From: Lysobacterales bacterium | Lineage (GTDB): Bacteria; Pseudomonadota; Gammaproteobacteria; Xanthomonadales; Marinicellaceae | NCBI GenBank assembly: GCA_027067055.1 | Contig: JAMOMK010000104.1 | Coordinates: forward strand, 123,572-187,571 | DNA length: 64,000 nt | Direction: 5' to 3' | In this document: piece by piece, positions 53,346 to 63,958 of the stretch | Layout of the letters: each line of letters begins with the position of its first letter | Numbering within the stretch: position 1 is the stretch's first letter | The notes under the pieces: generated by a model | Database searches by the model: none | The model's input: the letters and a program-made list of their open reading frames with translations, nothing else | What the model was told of the DNA's origin: nothing | Position numbers and translations under genes: made by a program

Positions 53346-53959
53346 TTGTAACTCCTTGGGATAGCAGTACCCAGTACTTGTAAATAGGCAATAACAGCCT
53401 CTAATTGAGTCTTTCCATCAACATCAGCTTGCGCACTATCTAATTGTTCTTGGGTGTATGGGACACCAAACCATTTAGCATGAACTTTCATACCAGCAGC
53501 AGTCTGTTCAGCATCAACTAATTTTTCAGCAAACCATGGATACCCTGGCATATTGGATTCTGGTACGACAGAGCGAGGATCCATTAAATGATACTCATGC
53601 CATTCATTTGTATATTTTCCTCCCACACGATGCAAGTCAGGCCCCGTTCTTTTTGAGCCCCATTGAAAGGGGTGATCATAAACAAATTCATTCGCTTGAG
53701 AATAATGACCATACCGTAAAGTTTCATCAACAAAGGGTCTTATTTGTTGCGAATGACAATTATAACAGCCTTCAGCAATATAAATGTCTCGACCAGCAAA
53801 TTCTAAAGCGGTATATGGCTTGAGATTTGGGTGAGCCTCAATAACACTGGTTTGAAACATTAATGGAACAATTTCAACCAAACCACCCATACTCACAACC
53901 AGAGCAATCAAAACCCCCATTAAACCTATGTTTTTTTCTATTTTAGCGTGTTTACTCAT
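53342..53959 (-). CDS. ccoO: cbb3 oxidase monoheme subunit CcoO
   Basis: A 205-residue c-type cytochrome with an N-terminal anchor (about 12-34) and one haem site C65-Y-N-C68-H69, plus the distal '[13 protein letters not shown]' segment with the axial Met. It overlaps ccoN by four bases. Confidence 0.96.
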   Translation of the reverse strand: MSKHAKIEKNIGLMGVLIALVVSMGGLVEIVPLMFQTSVIEAHPNLKPYTALEFAGRDIYIAEGCYNCHSQQIRPFVDETLRYGHYSQANEFVYDHPFQWGSKRTGPDLHRVGGKYTNEWHEYHLMDPRSVVPESNMPGYPWFAEKLVDAEQTAAGMKVHAKWFGVPYTQEQLDSAQADVDGKTQLEAVIAYLQVLGTAIPRSYK

Positions 53960-55365
53960 GCCACTACTCCTGAAATATCTTTCGCATCACCTTTAGATTT
54001 AACCGTCATCATGAAGTTGTATAACATTATGCACATACCTGTTAAAAACAAGGTTCCACCAATGAAACGTGCAATATAGTATGGGTATGTTGCTTTGACT
54101 GTTTCAGCAAATGAATAAACAACAGTTCCATCTGCATTAATATCACGCCACATCAAACCTTGCATAACTCCCGCAATCCACATAGACGCGATATACAAAA
54201 CGATACCTAAAGTTGCAATCCAAAAATGTGTATTGATTAATTTAGTTGAGTACATTGCTTCTTTCCTCCAAAGCTTTGGAATCAAGACATACAAAGAACC
54301 AATAGTAATTAATGCAACCCAACCAAGAGCGCCTGAATGCACATGACCAATTGTCCAGTCAGTATAATGTGACAAGGCATTTACTGTTTTAATTGCCATC
54401 ATTGGGCCTTCGAAAGTCGACATACCATAGAATGATAGTGAAACAATTAAGAATTTAATAATAGGATCGTCACGCAATTTATGCCAAGCACCTGATAATG
54501 TCATAATACCATTAATCATACCACCCCAAGATGGAGCCAATAAGATTAATGAAAACACCATACCTAATGACTGTGTCCAATCTGGTAAAGAAGTGTAATG
54601 TAAGTGATGAGGACCTGCCCACATATAAGAGGATATCAAAGCCCAAAAATGCACAATTGATAATCTATAAGAATAAACTGGACGGCCTGCTTGCATTGGA
54701 ATAAAGTAATACATCATTCCTAAGAAACCAGCAGTTAAAAAGAATCCCACGGCATTATGTCCATACCACCACTGAACAATAGCATCAACAGCCCCTGGGT
54801 AAATTGAGTAAGACAAATGCCAATTAACGGGGATTTGTAGATTATTTACAATATGCAGTAAAGCAATCGTAATAATAAATGCAGCATAGAACCAGTTAGC
54901 AACAAAAATATGCTTTTCTTTTCTTTTGGTAATTGTTCCAAAGAAAACTACTGCATAAGAGACCCATACAACTGTTAAAAAGATATCAATTGGCCAAATA
55001 AGCTCTGCATATTCTCTGCTTTGAGTGTAACCAAATGGCAAGGTAAAAACTGCACCAACAATAACTAACTGATAACCCCAAAAGACAAATGATGCCAGCT
55101 TTGGCATGAACAAATCGGCTTTGCAAGTTCGGTAGACTACATATAAAGAGGTGCCAATTAATGCATTACCACCAAATGCAAAAATAACTGCATTTGTATG
55201 TAATGGTCTTAGACGGCTAAATGTCAACCATGGAATGTCAGCATTAAGTAATGGCCATGCCATTTCAGCCGCAATAAAAACGCCAACAAGCATGCCTACT
55301 ATCCCCCACAAAATTGTAGCAGTCGCAAACTTTTTGACTAATTCATCATTAAAGTTAGTTTTCAT
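53956..55365 (-). CDS. ccoN: cbb3 oxidase catalytic subunit CcoN
   Basis: The 469-residue haem-copper subunit that reduces O2. It has 12 helices and the haem and CuB ligand histidines, e.g. 'RPLHTNAV' (haem b), '[14 protein letters not shown]' (CuB His and the cross-linked Tyr region), 'GPHHLHYT' and '[11 protein letters not shown]'. The cbb3 enzyme has high oxygen affinity and serves microaerobic respiration. The promoter upstream carries a consensus FNR site. Confidence 0.97.
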   Translation of the reverse strand: MKTNFNDELVKKFATATILWGIVGMLVGVFIAAEMAWPLLNADIPWLTFSRLRPLHTNAVIFAFGGNALIGTSLYVVYRTCKADLFMPKLASFVFWGYQLVIVGAVFTLPFGYTQSREYAELIWPIDIFLTVVWVSYAVVFFGTITKRKEKHIFVANWFYAAFIITIALLHIVNNLQIPVNWHLSYSIYPGAVDAIVQWWYGHNAVGFFLTAGFLGMMYYFIPMQAGRPVYSYRLSIVHFWALISSYMWAGPHHLHYTSLPDWTQSLGMVFSLILLAPSWGGMINGIMTLSGAWHKLRDDPIIKFLIVSLSFYGMSTFEGPMMAIKTVNALSHYTDWTIGHVHSGALGWVALITIGSLYVLIPKLWRKEAMYSTKLINTHFWIATLGIVLYIASMWIAGVMQGLMWRDINADGTVVYSFAETVKATYPYYIARFIGGTLFLTGMCIMLYNFMMTVKSKGDAKDISGVVA

Positions 55366-55389
55366 TAAATACCCTCAAAATATAATAAT

Positions 55390-55438
55390 TCGGGATATTA
55401 TAAGCAAATGCTAATATAAGGATATTGATATTAATCAA
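55390..55438 (-). promoter_or_regulatory. Class II FNR-activated promoter of the cco operon
   Basis: The perfect FNR box TTGAT-ATTA-ATCAA lies at 55425-55438. On the leftward strand a perfect TATAAT occupies 55402-55397. With +1 at 55390 the box centre is exactly -41.5. The transcript leads into ccoN, whose start is at 55365. The divergent fnr gene is 84 bp to the other side of the box. Confidence 0.85.
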
Positions 55439-55521
55439 TTTTATTGAATTTTTGATATTATTGTTACATCTGAAGCAATACTTTGGCATAATCTATCCAA
55501 CCTCATAATAATACTTTTCAA

Positions 55522-56274
55522 TTGTCCACTTTATTTCAATCAAACTTAATCGTAAAAGATTTTAAAACAAAGATTCCTGAATCAAGGTGTCAATTATGTG
55601 CCGTCAATTCCATTTGCCTGCCTTCTGGATTGTCAAAAACAGAGCTTTGTGAACTTGAAAGCATTATGACCACATCAAAAGTTGTTGAAAAAAATGTTCA
55701 ACTTTTTAATGATGGGGAGCAATTTCATTCTCTCTACATTGTTCACTCTGGCATGTTTAAAAATAGCTCCCTAGATGAAAATGGCAAAGAACGTATTCTT
55801 CGCTTTTCTCTTCCTGGTGAAATAATGGGACTAGATGGCATTCATGCTGAAAGCTATCAATCTACCGCTATTGCACTAACAACCAGTTCCTATTGTAAGA
55901 TTCCATTTAACCAACTATTGGATGTCTCTGAAGAATTTCCCATTATTCAGAGGAATTTATTGAAAATTATGAGTAAAGAGATTTACTCAAACAAAAAAAC
56001 CTATATTGATTTGGGCAGTACCGCAAAACTGGCTTTATTTATTTACAATATTTCTCAACGATTTAAAAACAGAGGCTACTCAGAAAAAGAGTTCTACCTG
56101 CCAATTTCACAACGAGATATAGCCAACTATTTAGGAATGGCAGAAGAAACATTGAGTCGTATTTTTAAGAAATTACAAAAACTTGGAGCTGTTAATTATA
56201 AAAAACATATTCTCACCATACTCAACAAACAACAACTTAAAGAAATAGCACAACTAATCAGTGCAAGTGAGTAA
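55522..56274 (+). CDS. fnr: FNR/ANR-type oxygen-sensing regulator
   Basis: A 250-residue Crp/Fnr regulator. The [4Fe-4S] ligands are C23, C26, C32 and C125, which is the E. coli FNR pattern (C20, C23, C29, C122). The cAMP-fold sensor (about 40-150) is followed by the dimer helix and an HTH with Glu-x-x-Ser-Arg ('MAEETLSRIF'), which reads TTGAT half-sites. The start is a TTG with no clear Shine-Dalgarno. It faces the cco operon, whose promoter has the matching box. Confidence 0.95.
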   Translation: MSTLFQSNLIVKDFKTKIPESRCQLCAVNSICLPSGLSKTELCELESIMTTSKVVEKNVQLFNDGEQFHSLYIVHSGMFKNSSLDENGKERILRFSLPGEIMGLDGIHAESYQSTAIALTTSSYCKIPFNQLLDVSEEFPIIQRNLLKIMSKEIYSNKKTYIDLGSTAKLALFIYNISQRFKNRGYSEKEFYLPISQRDIANYLGMAEETLSRIFKKLQKLGAVNYKKHILTILNKQQLKEIAQLISASE

Positions 56275-56284
56275 TAATTTCTTT

Positions 56285-57208
56285 TTAATTTACAAGCAAA
56301 ACAAAAACAACGCCTGTCATTGTTATACCTATTCCTATTAATTTTTTTCTATCAATTTTTTCCCCTAACATCAACCAGGACAATAATAGAATAAATATTG
56401 ATGCAGTTTCATTTAGTATAGATGCAATAGATGCACTGGTATATTTATAGCCTGCAACCCACACCATCATTGATAAATATTGTCCAATAAATGCTCCAGC
56501 AACCAACCAAGAGCCGCCTGTTTGTTTAAAAACATGAAACAGTGCCAACGACTTTCTTAGCACTAAGCCATAAGCCAACATCGCAACCATTCCGCCTAAA
56601 GACCGAACCAATATTATCCAGAAGAATGGCAAATCATTGCTTAGCGGCTTTATCATTACAATACCTAATGCAGTAAAAAAAACAGCTAGAGACGCATAAA
56701 TAAAGCCCTTGATTGGTGGGTTATTAACTGTTAAAGATTTTTTTCTGTAGCCCACTAAAATAACACCTGCTAAGACAAGTATCATTCCAAAGTATTGCCA
56801 AGTATTTAATAACTCACCAAGAAATAAAAGAGACAACCCTACGACAAACGGACTATATAGGCTTGCTGTTATGCCAGTTAAACCTGCACCGATTAATTGC
56901 AACGCTCGCAAATAAAACATATCAGCAAGCATAATTCCGACTATACCACTAATGAAAATAATAAATAGCTGAGAATAGCCAAACTTTGGAAGCAAAAAAC
57001 CATAGAATTCAATAACACTGTAGCTTTGCATTGTAGAAAAAAACAAATCTGACACTAAAACCGTTGGAATCATCAAAACAACTACGAAAACAGACTTGAA
57101 TAAATTCATTTCATAAGCATCAAAATGATCGCCTGCTTTTTTATAATATATGACTGCAATTGCCCATAAAAAGGCACAAAACAGCGATAAAGCCTCGCCT
57201 ATACCCAT
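56285..57208 (-). CDS. EamA family (DMT) transporter
   Basis: A 307-residue inner-membrane protein with about ten helices in two EamA repeats. I start at ATG 57208, which shares one base with the oxyR stop (TAATG), so its translation is coupled. The substrate is unknown; linkage to oxyR suggests expression under peroxide-related control. The 3' end faces the fnr gene 10 bp away. Confidence 0.9.
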   Translation of the reverse strand: MGIGEALSLFCAFLWAIAVIYYKKAGDHFDAYEMNLFKSVFVVVLMIPTVLVSDLFFSTMQSYSVIEFYGFLLPKFGYSQLFIIFISGIVGIMLADMFYLRALQLIGAGLTGITASLYSPFVVGLSLLFLGELLNTWQYFGMILVLAGVILVGYRKKSLTVNNPPIKGFIYASLAVFFTALGIVMIKPLSNDLPFFWIILVRSLGGMVAMLAYGLVLRKSLALFHVFKQTGGSWLVAGAFIGQYLSMMVWVAGYKYTSASIASILNETASIFILLLSWLMLGEKIDRKKLIGIGITMTGVVFVLLVN

Positions 57209-58095
57209 TAACAAATATTGTTTTTTATAAATTGCCCTAACAACTTAAATTCTTTTGCTCGCGAACTACCCTTTCTCCAAACAAGTCCTATATCCCTATA
57301 AGCATTATCAACTGGCTGAGTAATTAAATTTGTATTCTTTAACATGAATGATTTAAGGGACATTTCTGGTAAGTAGGTGACTCCTACATCAATCTTAACC
57401 ATCTCAATCAATGTTAATATACTGCTCGCGGTGTAATGACTTATAGTATTTTGATTTTTGACTTTACAAGCACTTAAAGTGTGGTCTCGCATACAGTGAC
57501 CATCTTCCAATAAAAGTATACTGTCATCTGTTACTTTTGTACTTTTTCCTTTTTTATCAATCCATTTACTGGATTCACTATAAGTTAAATAAAACTTATC
57601 TCTAAATAAACTATAGGTCTCAACATTCTTCAAAGCATAAGGCAGAGCAATAAGCAATACATCTAAGTCACCTCTGATTAATTTATTATACAAATTTTGT
57701 GTGATGTCTTCATTTAAAAATAGTTCTAAATTTTTATAACTATCTTGCAACTTAAAAATAAATTTTGAAAGTAAAAAAGGAGCAATAGTCGGTATAATTC
57801 CCAGTGACAATTTGCTAGACAGCGGCTCTTTGTTTCCCTGAGAAATATTAACCAACTCTGAGAGTTCTGTGATTACAATCTTAGCTTGCGAATAGACTTC
57901 CCTACCCAAAGTTGTTACTGTTACAGATTTATTTGTTCTATCAACTAATTGACCGTTTAAAGTTATTTCCAACTCTTTAATTGCCACCGAAAATGCTGAT
58001 TGGGAAACAAAACAGCTCGCTGCAGCTTGTCCAAAATGATTCTTTTCAACTAAAGCAATAAAATACCTAAGCTGCTTTATTGTTGGGTAATTCAT
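57208..58095 (-). CDS. oxyR: OxyR, peroxide-sensing LysR-type regulator
   Basis: A 295-residue LysR protein with N-terminal HTH (about 1-60) and a C-terminal sensor. The sensor has the OxyR disulfide pair C201 and C210 with the same nine-residue spacing as C199/C208 in E. coli, inside 'LEDGHCMRDHTLSAC'. On oxidation the pair activates catalase and peroxiredoxin genes. It leads a two-gene unit with the EamA transporter. Confidence 0.93.
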   Translation of the reverse strand: MNYPTIKQLRYFIALVEKNHFGQAAASCFVSQSAFSVAIKELEITLNGQLVDRTNKSVTVTTLGREVYSQAKIVITELSELVNISQGNKEPLSSKLSLGIIPTIAPFLLSKFIFKLQDSYKNLELFLNEDITQNLYNKLIRGDLDVLLIALPYALKNVETYSLFRDKFYLTYSESSKWIDKKGKSTKVTDDSILLLEDGHCMRDHTLSACKVKNQNTISHYTASSILTLIEMVKIDVGVTYLPEMSLKSFMLKNTNLITQPVDNAYRDIGLVWRKGSSRAKEFKLLGQFIKNNIC

Positions 58096-58151
58096 AATAC
58101 TAACTTATTTAAAAAAATCACCATAACATGGTTAATGTATTTTTAACAGGC

Positions 58152-58188
58152 AAAAAAAATGCAAACTCGAAAGTTTGCATTTTTTTAT
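58152..58188. terminator. Bidirectional rho-independent terminator
   Basis: The arms 58159-58167 and 58172-58180 form a 9-bp perfect stem with loop CGAA, flanked by A8 and T7. It can end leftward transcription of the Ig-like lipoprotein gene as well as any rightward transcript. Confidence 0.9.
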
Positions 58189-58201
58189 TTTCAAAATTCA
58201 C

Positions 58202-61195
58202 CTATATACAGGTTACCGTTACATTAGAAACATTTGTATTGCCAACTGTTCCAGAAGCATTGGCCACAGTACACGTTTGACCCGGAGGTTGCGTTAGTAC
58301 TGAAACATTGTAAGCTGTTCCTGTATCTTGTATTGGGAAATTAAATGTTGTATTACCAGTTACATTAACGGTATCAGTACCATTGTTTTGTAAAACCAAT
58401 GGTCCTGCCGTTGTCATGCCACTAACCGATCCTCCAACACTGTATTGTGGTATATTGTTACACCCTGGAGGTAGCGGACTTGGTGGACTCAGACAAATAT
58501 CATTGCCACTAAAGCTTACTGTAACAGATGGACTCCCTGTTGATGTTGCAAAAGTACAAGAGCCACTTAGCGATGTGTTAATTCCATCAAGAGCTGCAAG
58601 AACTACAACCTCTGACAGTCCATCAACATCTGTTATAGTCGGTCCAGTTAACACCCCTAGAGACCCTCCTGAAATTGGATCACACTCTGCTGATATAGCG
58701 GCTCCTTCCACTACATTTCCAGAACCGTCATATAAAGTTAAGATGATTTTTTTCTGTCCTGATGTTGCAAAAGCCGAAGGACTTGCATTCAACACTCCAC
58801 CAGCAGCAGCAGAAACTCGTAAACAAATACCTATATTTTCTCCATCATTATCTTTACACGTCAAATCTCCCGATGTAAAAATAAATCCTGAGTCTGAACT
58901 GTCAACTAAACCAGTAGTCCTTGCCGTGGTGGTAATACAACCATTTGCATCTGTTGCATTTAATATTGTACCTGAACTTGTTTGCCCATCTATTATTCCA
59001 GAACCAGTACCTGTATAAGAAAAAGAAACAAACCTTCCAGCCATTGGATTTCGTGCAGAATCAACGATACAAACGGTAAAAGCAGACGATACATTGGCAG
59101 GAATAACATTAGGAGAAACTATCAAATTTGAAAAATTCCCTCGAAAGCCCTCAACTCCAGGAAAGGCTGTTAACTCAACATCAGTTACAGTTTTAACCAA
59201 TCCATTAGTTACAGTTCCCTGAGCTTTTACGTAAATAGCCGCTAATCGTCCCAGCTGTGAAACAGGGTAGTTTAACCTAGTTGTTGCAAGACCGTTTTCA
59301 TTTAATACAGCTGTTGCTTCAATATTGCCATCAACTGCTCGACCTACGGCATATGGCAATATGCCAAAGTCATTATTAATTGATCCGCTTTCATCATTAC
59401 GATTAAAACGTTCCATAATTGTAATGCTTGTTTGTGAATTTATATTTGATACTGTAACAGCAGATTCTAAGTCTTCATTACCTAGTGACTCTTCACCTAA
59501 TACTATCAATGTATCATTTGGCTGCACTCCACCTGCTGCAGTTATAAATGAACCACTAGCGGAGCTAAACCCAGAGCCTCCTTCTTGCGGATCTCCATCG
59601 TTTGACGAATGTACAAATTCCCCTGCCCCATTTAAAGGGTAACCTGAAAGCGGAGAATTTATCATTCCAAATTGAACCGTTTGCGGTAAGGCTGGATTTC
59701 CACCCTTATCTGTTCCAATCGCACTTACAATCAAACTATAAGTACCATCTTGGTATTCTAAAGCAGGGAATCCATCAACTACTATTGGGTTACCATCTTC
59801 ATCAAATGTTTGTGGCCCATTAACAGTCAAAGCATCAAGAGCTGGTGTTGTCAACTCTAAAGCCCATAACCTGCCGTCACTAACAACATATTGTGAAACA
59901 ACCGTTAGAGCATCTTGAATGCCATTATCTACATTATTATCTGCTTTATCAGTTGTCGCAGTTACAATTATTGTGTTTTGAGTTGTACCTGACTGTACTG
60001 ATGCGGTGGCAATTCCATTGGCAGTTGCAATGTTTATTAAATTACCTTGAACAGTCGCTCCAAATACATTAACACCTGTTAGCCTTTCCCCTGAGTTCGG
60101 ACTATCTGTAACAATTAACAATCTGACATTGTTGACCTGAGGGTCATTTACAGGTAAATTTCCTCCTTTTACTAAAACACTTAAATTTTGTGCAGTACTT
60201 CCCCCTGAGCCATTAACATACAATGCCTTGTTTGAATCTAAAATAGAAATGCTTGAAGGCAATGTTGGATCACTACCACCATCCACAACATTCATAACAA
60301 AAGATGTAGACAGCTCAAATCCAGAGCCTGCCTCAAGTGCCGATATGCTAACGGTAACATCAGCAGCTACATCCTTAGACCACAAAAACAAATTCCCGTG
60401 ACCGTTGACAATTTCTACAACTCCTTGTGTCTGCTGCGGTGTAAGAAACTCATTAACTGCTGTTGTAGGGTCATCATTAACCGTAAAGTACATTGAACTT
60501 GCAGGGCTTATAGACACAGTTGCTGCAGGAAATCCAACAGATGCATTTATTGCAGGATTTGTTAAATTACCAAAGACATCACGGATTTGTATATCGACTT
60601 CAGTCATAAATGGTGTTCCATTGTAAAAATCGACATTATTAGCATTTACAGGTAAAGAGTCTCGTGCTGCAACTCCTTGAATCTGTCTCACAGTTGGGTC
60701 AGGCCCTTCTGTTATTGTAAAGTTTAATGTGCCAAAATAGGTTCGACCTTCTGATGAGGCAGAAGCAGTATAAGTTACAACCCCAGGCGTTGCATTTGAA
60801 TGCAAAAAGAAATTAGCAATGCCACCTACAGTTTCATTGTTTTGAGTAATCCAAGCCGATGCAAACTCATTCACATCTTCTGTTTCTGGGTCATCAGGAA
60901 CTGATAGAAAACCTACTTCAATATTACTCGTTGTTAAGTTAACAACTGTTCCATCTGGTGCTACACTACCATTTGGAAAAGTCACTCTAACATTCATTGG
61001 AGTGAAAAATGGAGAGCTAGAAAATATGGGATAACCCAAGGTGTTGGCAGGCAAACTAGAGGCAATAGGTGTTAGAGTTAAAACCAAACCATTAGGTTGA
61101 GGGGCACCACCGGTAGCTCCATCACCACCGCCTCCACAAGAGGACAGCATAAATACAATGAGGAGAACTGATACGGTTGTTATTTGTCTTTTCAT
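58202..61195 (-). CDS. Large Ig-like-domain lipoprotein downstream of pilQ
   Basis: A 997-residue lipoprotein with lipobox 'FMLSSC' and then GGGG. It is made of bacterial Ig-like (invasin/Big_1-type) repeats of about 110-130 residues, ending with an 80-residue 'SVGGSVSGM...' module. It has a long stalk-like build and no catalytic motif. I start at ATG 61195, which gives a standard signal peptide; a GTG at 61228 with 'AAAGAGAG' upstream is in frame and overlaps the end of pilQ closely. Being next to pilQ, it may act at the pilus or in surface adhesion. Confidence 0.75.
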   Translation of the reverse strand: MKRQITTVSVLLIVFMLSSCGGGGDGATGGAPQPNGLVLTLTPIASSLPANTLGYPIFSSSPFFTPMNVRVTFPNGSVAPDGTVVNLTTSNIEVGFLSVPDDPETEDVNEFASAWITQNNETVGGIANFFLHSNATPGVVTYTASASSEGRTYFGTLNFTITEGPDPTVRQIQGVAARDSLPVNANNVDFYNGTPFMTEVDIQIRDVFGNLTNPAINASVGFPAATVSISPASSMYFTVNDDPTTAVNEFLTPQQTQGVVEIVNGHGNLFLWSKDVAADVTVSISALEAGSGFELSTSFVMNVVDGGSDPTLPSSISILDSNKALYVNGSGGSTAQNLSVLVKGGNLPVNDPQVNNVRLLIVTDSPNSGERLTGVNVFGATVQGNLINIATANGIATASVQSGTTQNTIIVTATTDKADNNVDNGIQDALTVVSQYVVSDGRLWALELTTPALDALTVNGPQTFDEDGNPIVVDGFPALEYQDGTYSLIVSAIGTDKGGNPALPQTVQFGMINSPLSGYPLNGAGEFVHSSNDGDPQEGGSGFSSASGSFITAAGGVQPNDTLIVLGEESLGNEDLESAVTVSNINSQTSITIMERFNRNDESGSINNDFGILPYAVGRAVDGNIEATAVLNENGLATTRLNYPVSQLGRLAAIYVKAQGTVTNGLVKTVTDVELTAFPGVEGFRGNFSNLIVSPNVIPANVSSAFTVCIVDSARNPMAGRFVSFSYTGTGSGIIDGQTSSGTILNATDANGCITTTARTTGLVDSSDSGFIFTSGDLTCKDNDGENIGICLRVSAAAGGVLNASPSAFATSGQKKIILTLYDGSGNVVEGAAISAECDPISGGSLGVLTGPTITDVDGLSEVVVLAALDGINTSLSGSCTFATSTGSPSVTVSFSGNDICLSPPSPLPPGCNNIPQYSVGGSVSGMTTAGPLVLQNNGTDTVNVTGNTTFNFPIQDTGTAYNVSVLTQPPGQTCTVANASGTVGNTNVSNVTVTCI

Positions 61196-61229
61196 AGCTT
61201 TAAGAATATTTAATTTATTAGTGATCACT

Positions 61230-63425
61230 TTATAAACTCTCTTTAATTATTGTTGGTGTTACAAATATGAGTAACTCTGCTTTATCGTTTTGAACGGCCT
61301 TATTTCTAAACAAAGCCCCTAATCCAGGAATATCACCTAATACAGGCACTTTTGACCTATCGGTTCTCTTAACTTGCTCATAAATCCCTCCTAGAACAAT
61401 TGTTTGACCATTATCAACCAATACTCTAGTTTCAATTTGTCTTGTATCAATTGTCGGTATAGAACCACCAAGTGAAGTTGGTACATTCTCACCAATGGTA
61501 TCATTATTTATTTTTAACGTTAAATCAACACGATCATCGGGCGTAATTAAAGGAGTCACTTCTAATGAAAGAACCGCTTCTCTAAACACTATTGCAGTAG
61601 CACCACTTGATGTGGCTTGCTCATATGGAATCTGCACACCCTGCTTGATTTTTGCTTCTTTTTGGTTGGTTGTAACCACTCTTGGTGTAGAAATAACTTC
61701 TCCTCTTCCTTCAGATTTCAGAGCAGACAACTCTAAATCCAATAAGTAATCAGCTGCCAAGATACTAAATGCCCACTTTGATGCTGTACTAGTCGCTGTT
61801 GGAAGATTTACATTCAATCTTTCCCCCAAGGAAGGCCCTACAATAGGAGTTCCTAGCGCACCCGGAGTAAAGTTTGGAAGACCTGATCCACTTGGACTAT
61901 TAATTTTATTTTCAATGGAACGAGAGTTGAGTTGATCTAGTGCAAGTAGCGACCCACCTGTACTAATAATATTGCCATATTTATCTTCTTTGGAACCATT
62001 TATTCCAAAACGCACACCTAACTCATTACCAAAATCATCGGTTGCAACGACAATTCGTGCCTCAATTTGAACTTGTTTTACAGCCACATCTAAATTCCTG
62101 ACTAATTCTTCAACCACCAACAATCGATCGGGAATATCTGAAATTAACAAGGTGTTCGTGCGCTCATCAAATGTCACTGTCCCTCGAGGTGATAACATTC
62201 CACCACCTTCCTCATTTCCATCAAGCAAAGTAGCAAGCTCTTCAGCTTTTGCATAATTAACTTGGATATAGATAGTTTTAAGTGGTTCAAATTCTTCTTT
62301 TTCTTTTAATGACAGTAAAACTTGTTGCTCTCTATCTGCAATTTCTTGTGCTGGAGCAATCCAAATCACATTATCTTTCTGTCTTTTGTCTAACTGCTTA
62401 CTATTTAGAACATTGTCTAAAGCTTGATCCCATGGAACATTATTCAAACGCATAGTCACATTACCTTGAACTGTATCAGCAACGATTATATTTAATTGAG
62501 AAGCATCGGCAATCAAGCTCAATACTGCTCGAACATCAATATCTTGGAAGTTAAAGGACACTCTTTCGCCTACATACTCAATTTCTTTATTCAAAGCCTG
62601 AGCACTGTTATCTAAATTATCTTGTTTTTCAGAAACCTCGACAACATATTCTGTGCCTGTTTGGTAAGATAAATATTCATAGTTACCTGTTGCTTGGATA
62701 TCAACAACCACATTACCATTTCTAGAGCGAACATCAATAAAAGAAACTGGAGTAGCAAAATCAATTACATCTAATTTATTATCATATTCTTCAGGTAGGC
62801 TAGTAGACTGAGCTTCCAATTTAATCTTATCGGCAGTCTCTCTTAAATTAACAATGACACCTGGCTTATTGAAAGAAATAATAATTTTCCCTTGTCCATT
62901 TTCACCTCGTCTAAAATCAACGCCTTGAATACTAAATACCTTATTTGCTGATGAATTGTTATTGGATTTTTTATTTCCGTAAACGGTAATTTTCATACGA
63001 TTTCCATCAACACTGATGCCATGACGCGATGCTTTAAATAAATCAATAACCGCTCTTGTCTTTACATTATTAGATACAATCCTCATGCTCTTTGTGTTGC
63101 CTTGTGACACTGGCAAAAGTTTTACTTTTGAAGTATTCAAAACACCTCTTAAATCAAAAGCTAATCGCGGAGGTTTAGAAGTAATAAAAGCTTCTGGCTT
63201 TTCAACAGTACCATCGAAAGTTAAATTGAATTCAACACTCCCATCCAAATTAGAAGTGTAATCAACAGTTTCTAAATTTATTTGTGCCATTATCGATGAT
63301 GATACCAACAAAAGTAATAGTGAAAAATAACTAACCCTTATTTTAGATTTTTTTGCAGTTGTTTTATTCATGTTTTTACCAAGCCTATTTTGAATAGTTT
63401 TCGATTTAATATTTAATATTTTCAT
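61230..63425 (-). CDS. pilQ: Type IV pilus secretin PilQ
   Basis: A 731-residue outer-membrane secretin through which the pilus exits. AMIN-type domains at the N-terminus, an STN/NolW region ('LNIIVADTVQGNVTM', about 310-380) and the secretin core ('VQIEARIVVATDDFGNELG', 'VDNGQTIVLGGIYE', about 440-725) are visible. The start at 63425 shares one base with the pilP stop (TAATG). A later ATG at 63371 gives a cleaner signal peptide ('LLLLLVSSSIMA'). Confidence 0.93.
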   Translation of the reverse strand: MKILNIKSKTIQNRLGKNMNKTTAKKSKIRVSYFSLLLLLVSSSIMAQINLETVDYTSNLDGSVEFNLTFDGTVEKPEAFITSKPPRLAFDLRGVLNTSKVKLLPVSQGNTKSMRIVSNNVKTRAVIDLFKASRHGISVDGNRMKITVYGNKKSNNNSSANKVFSIQGVDFRRGENGQGKIIISFNKPGVIVNLRETADKIKLEAQSTSLPEEYDNKLDVIDFATPVSFIDVRSRNGNVVVDIQATGNYEYLSYQTGTEYVVEVSEKQDNLDNSAQALNKEIEYVGERVSFNFQDIDVRAVLSLIADASQLNIIVADTVQGNVTMRLNNVPWDQALDNVLNSKQLDKRQKDNVIWIAPAQEIADREQQVLLSLKEKEEFEPLKTIYIQVNYAKAEELATLLDGNEEGGGMLSPRGTVTFDERTNTLLISDIPDRLLVVEELVRNLDVAVKQVQIEARIVVATDDFGNELGVRFGINGSKEDKYGNIISTGGSLLALDQLNSRSIENKINSPSGSGLPNFTPGALGTPIVGPSLGERLNVNLPTATSTASKWAFSILAADYLLDLELSALKSEGRGEVISTPRVVTTNQKEAKIKQGVQIPYEQATSSGATAIVFREAVLSLEVTPLITPDDRVDLTLKINNDTIGENVPTSLGGSIPTIDTRQIETRVLVDNGQTIVLGGIYEQVKRTDRSKVPVLGDIPGLGALFRNKAVQNDKAELLIFVTPTIIKESL

Positions 63426-63955
63426 TATTCTTCTCTTAAAGCAATACTTGCTTCTCTTTTTGTCCATCCACCCAAACCATCTGACAACCATTCTGACACT
63501 GTTATCTGATCTTCTTCAATTTTTATGATTTCACCATAGTTTTGCCCGAGGTATTGCGAAACAGCTACACGCTGCACTCCTCCTTCGGGATCTTCTATCA
63601 AACCCCAAAAACTCCCTTCCTGTACATAAGTCCCAACCATATATAAACTATCTAATGGATATGCTTCTAACATTTCTTTACGTCTATTAGTATTTGGACC
63701 AACACCATCTTTTGTAATAACTGGTTGAATATTTTGTTCTTCAGATATTTGCAAATCATTGGAAAACGGATCTCTAATATCTTCCGCTTCATAGATAAAA
63801 ATTTCTGGAGAATTTATTTCAGGCAAAGGTTCGATTTGTTGTGCTGGTATTTTTTTTGCATCGGCAAAATATTTATCCAAATCACTCATGTCTGACTTAC
63901 AAGAGATAAGACTAAATATCGCAGAAAGTAGAATTGTTTTATTGATTGTATTCAT
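63425..63955 (-). CDS. pilP: Type IV pilus lipoprotein PilP
   Basis: A 176-residue lipoprotein (lipobox 'LISC') that links PilNO of the alignment complex to PilQ. The family segment 'DIRDPFS' and the C-terminal beta-domain ('MVGTYVQEGSFWGLI', 'VAVSQYLGQNYGEIIKI') are visible. Confidence 0.93.
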   Translation of the reverse strand: MNTINKTILLSAIFSLISCKSDMSDLDKYFADAKKIPAQQIEPLPEINSPEIFIYEAEDIRDPFSNDLQISEEQNIQPVITKDGVGPNTNRRKEMLEAYPLDSLYMVGTYVQEGSFWGLIEDPEGGVQRVAVSQYLGQNYGEIIKIEEDQITVSEWLSDGLGGWTKREASIALREE

Positions 63956-63958
63956 AAC

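Noticed and set aside
58383-59018. 211-residue ORF on the + strand inside the Ig-like lipoprotein gene
   Set aside because: Pro/Ser/Thr-rich antisense shadow of a low-complexity repeat gene, without a ribosome-binding site or family resemblance.
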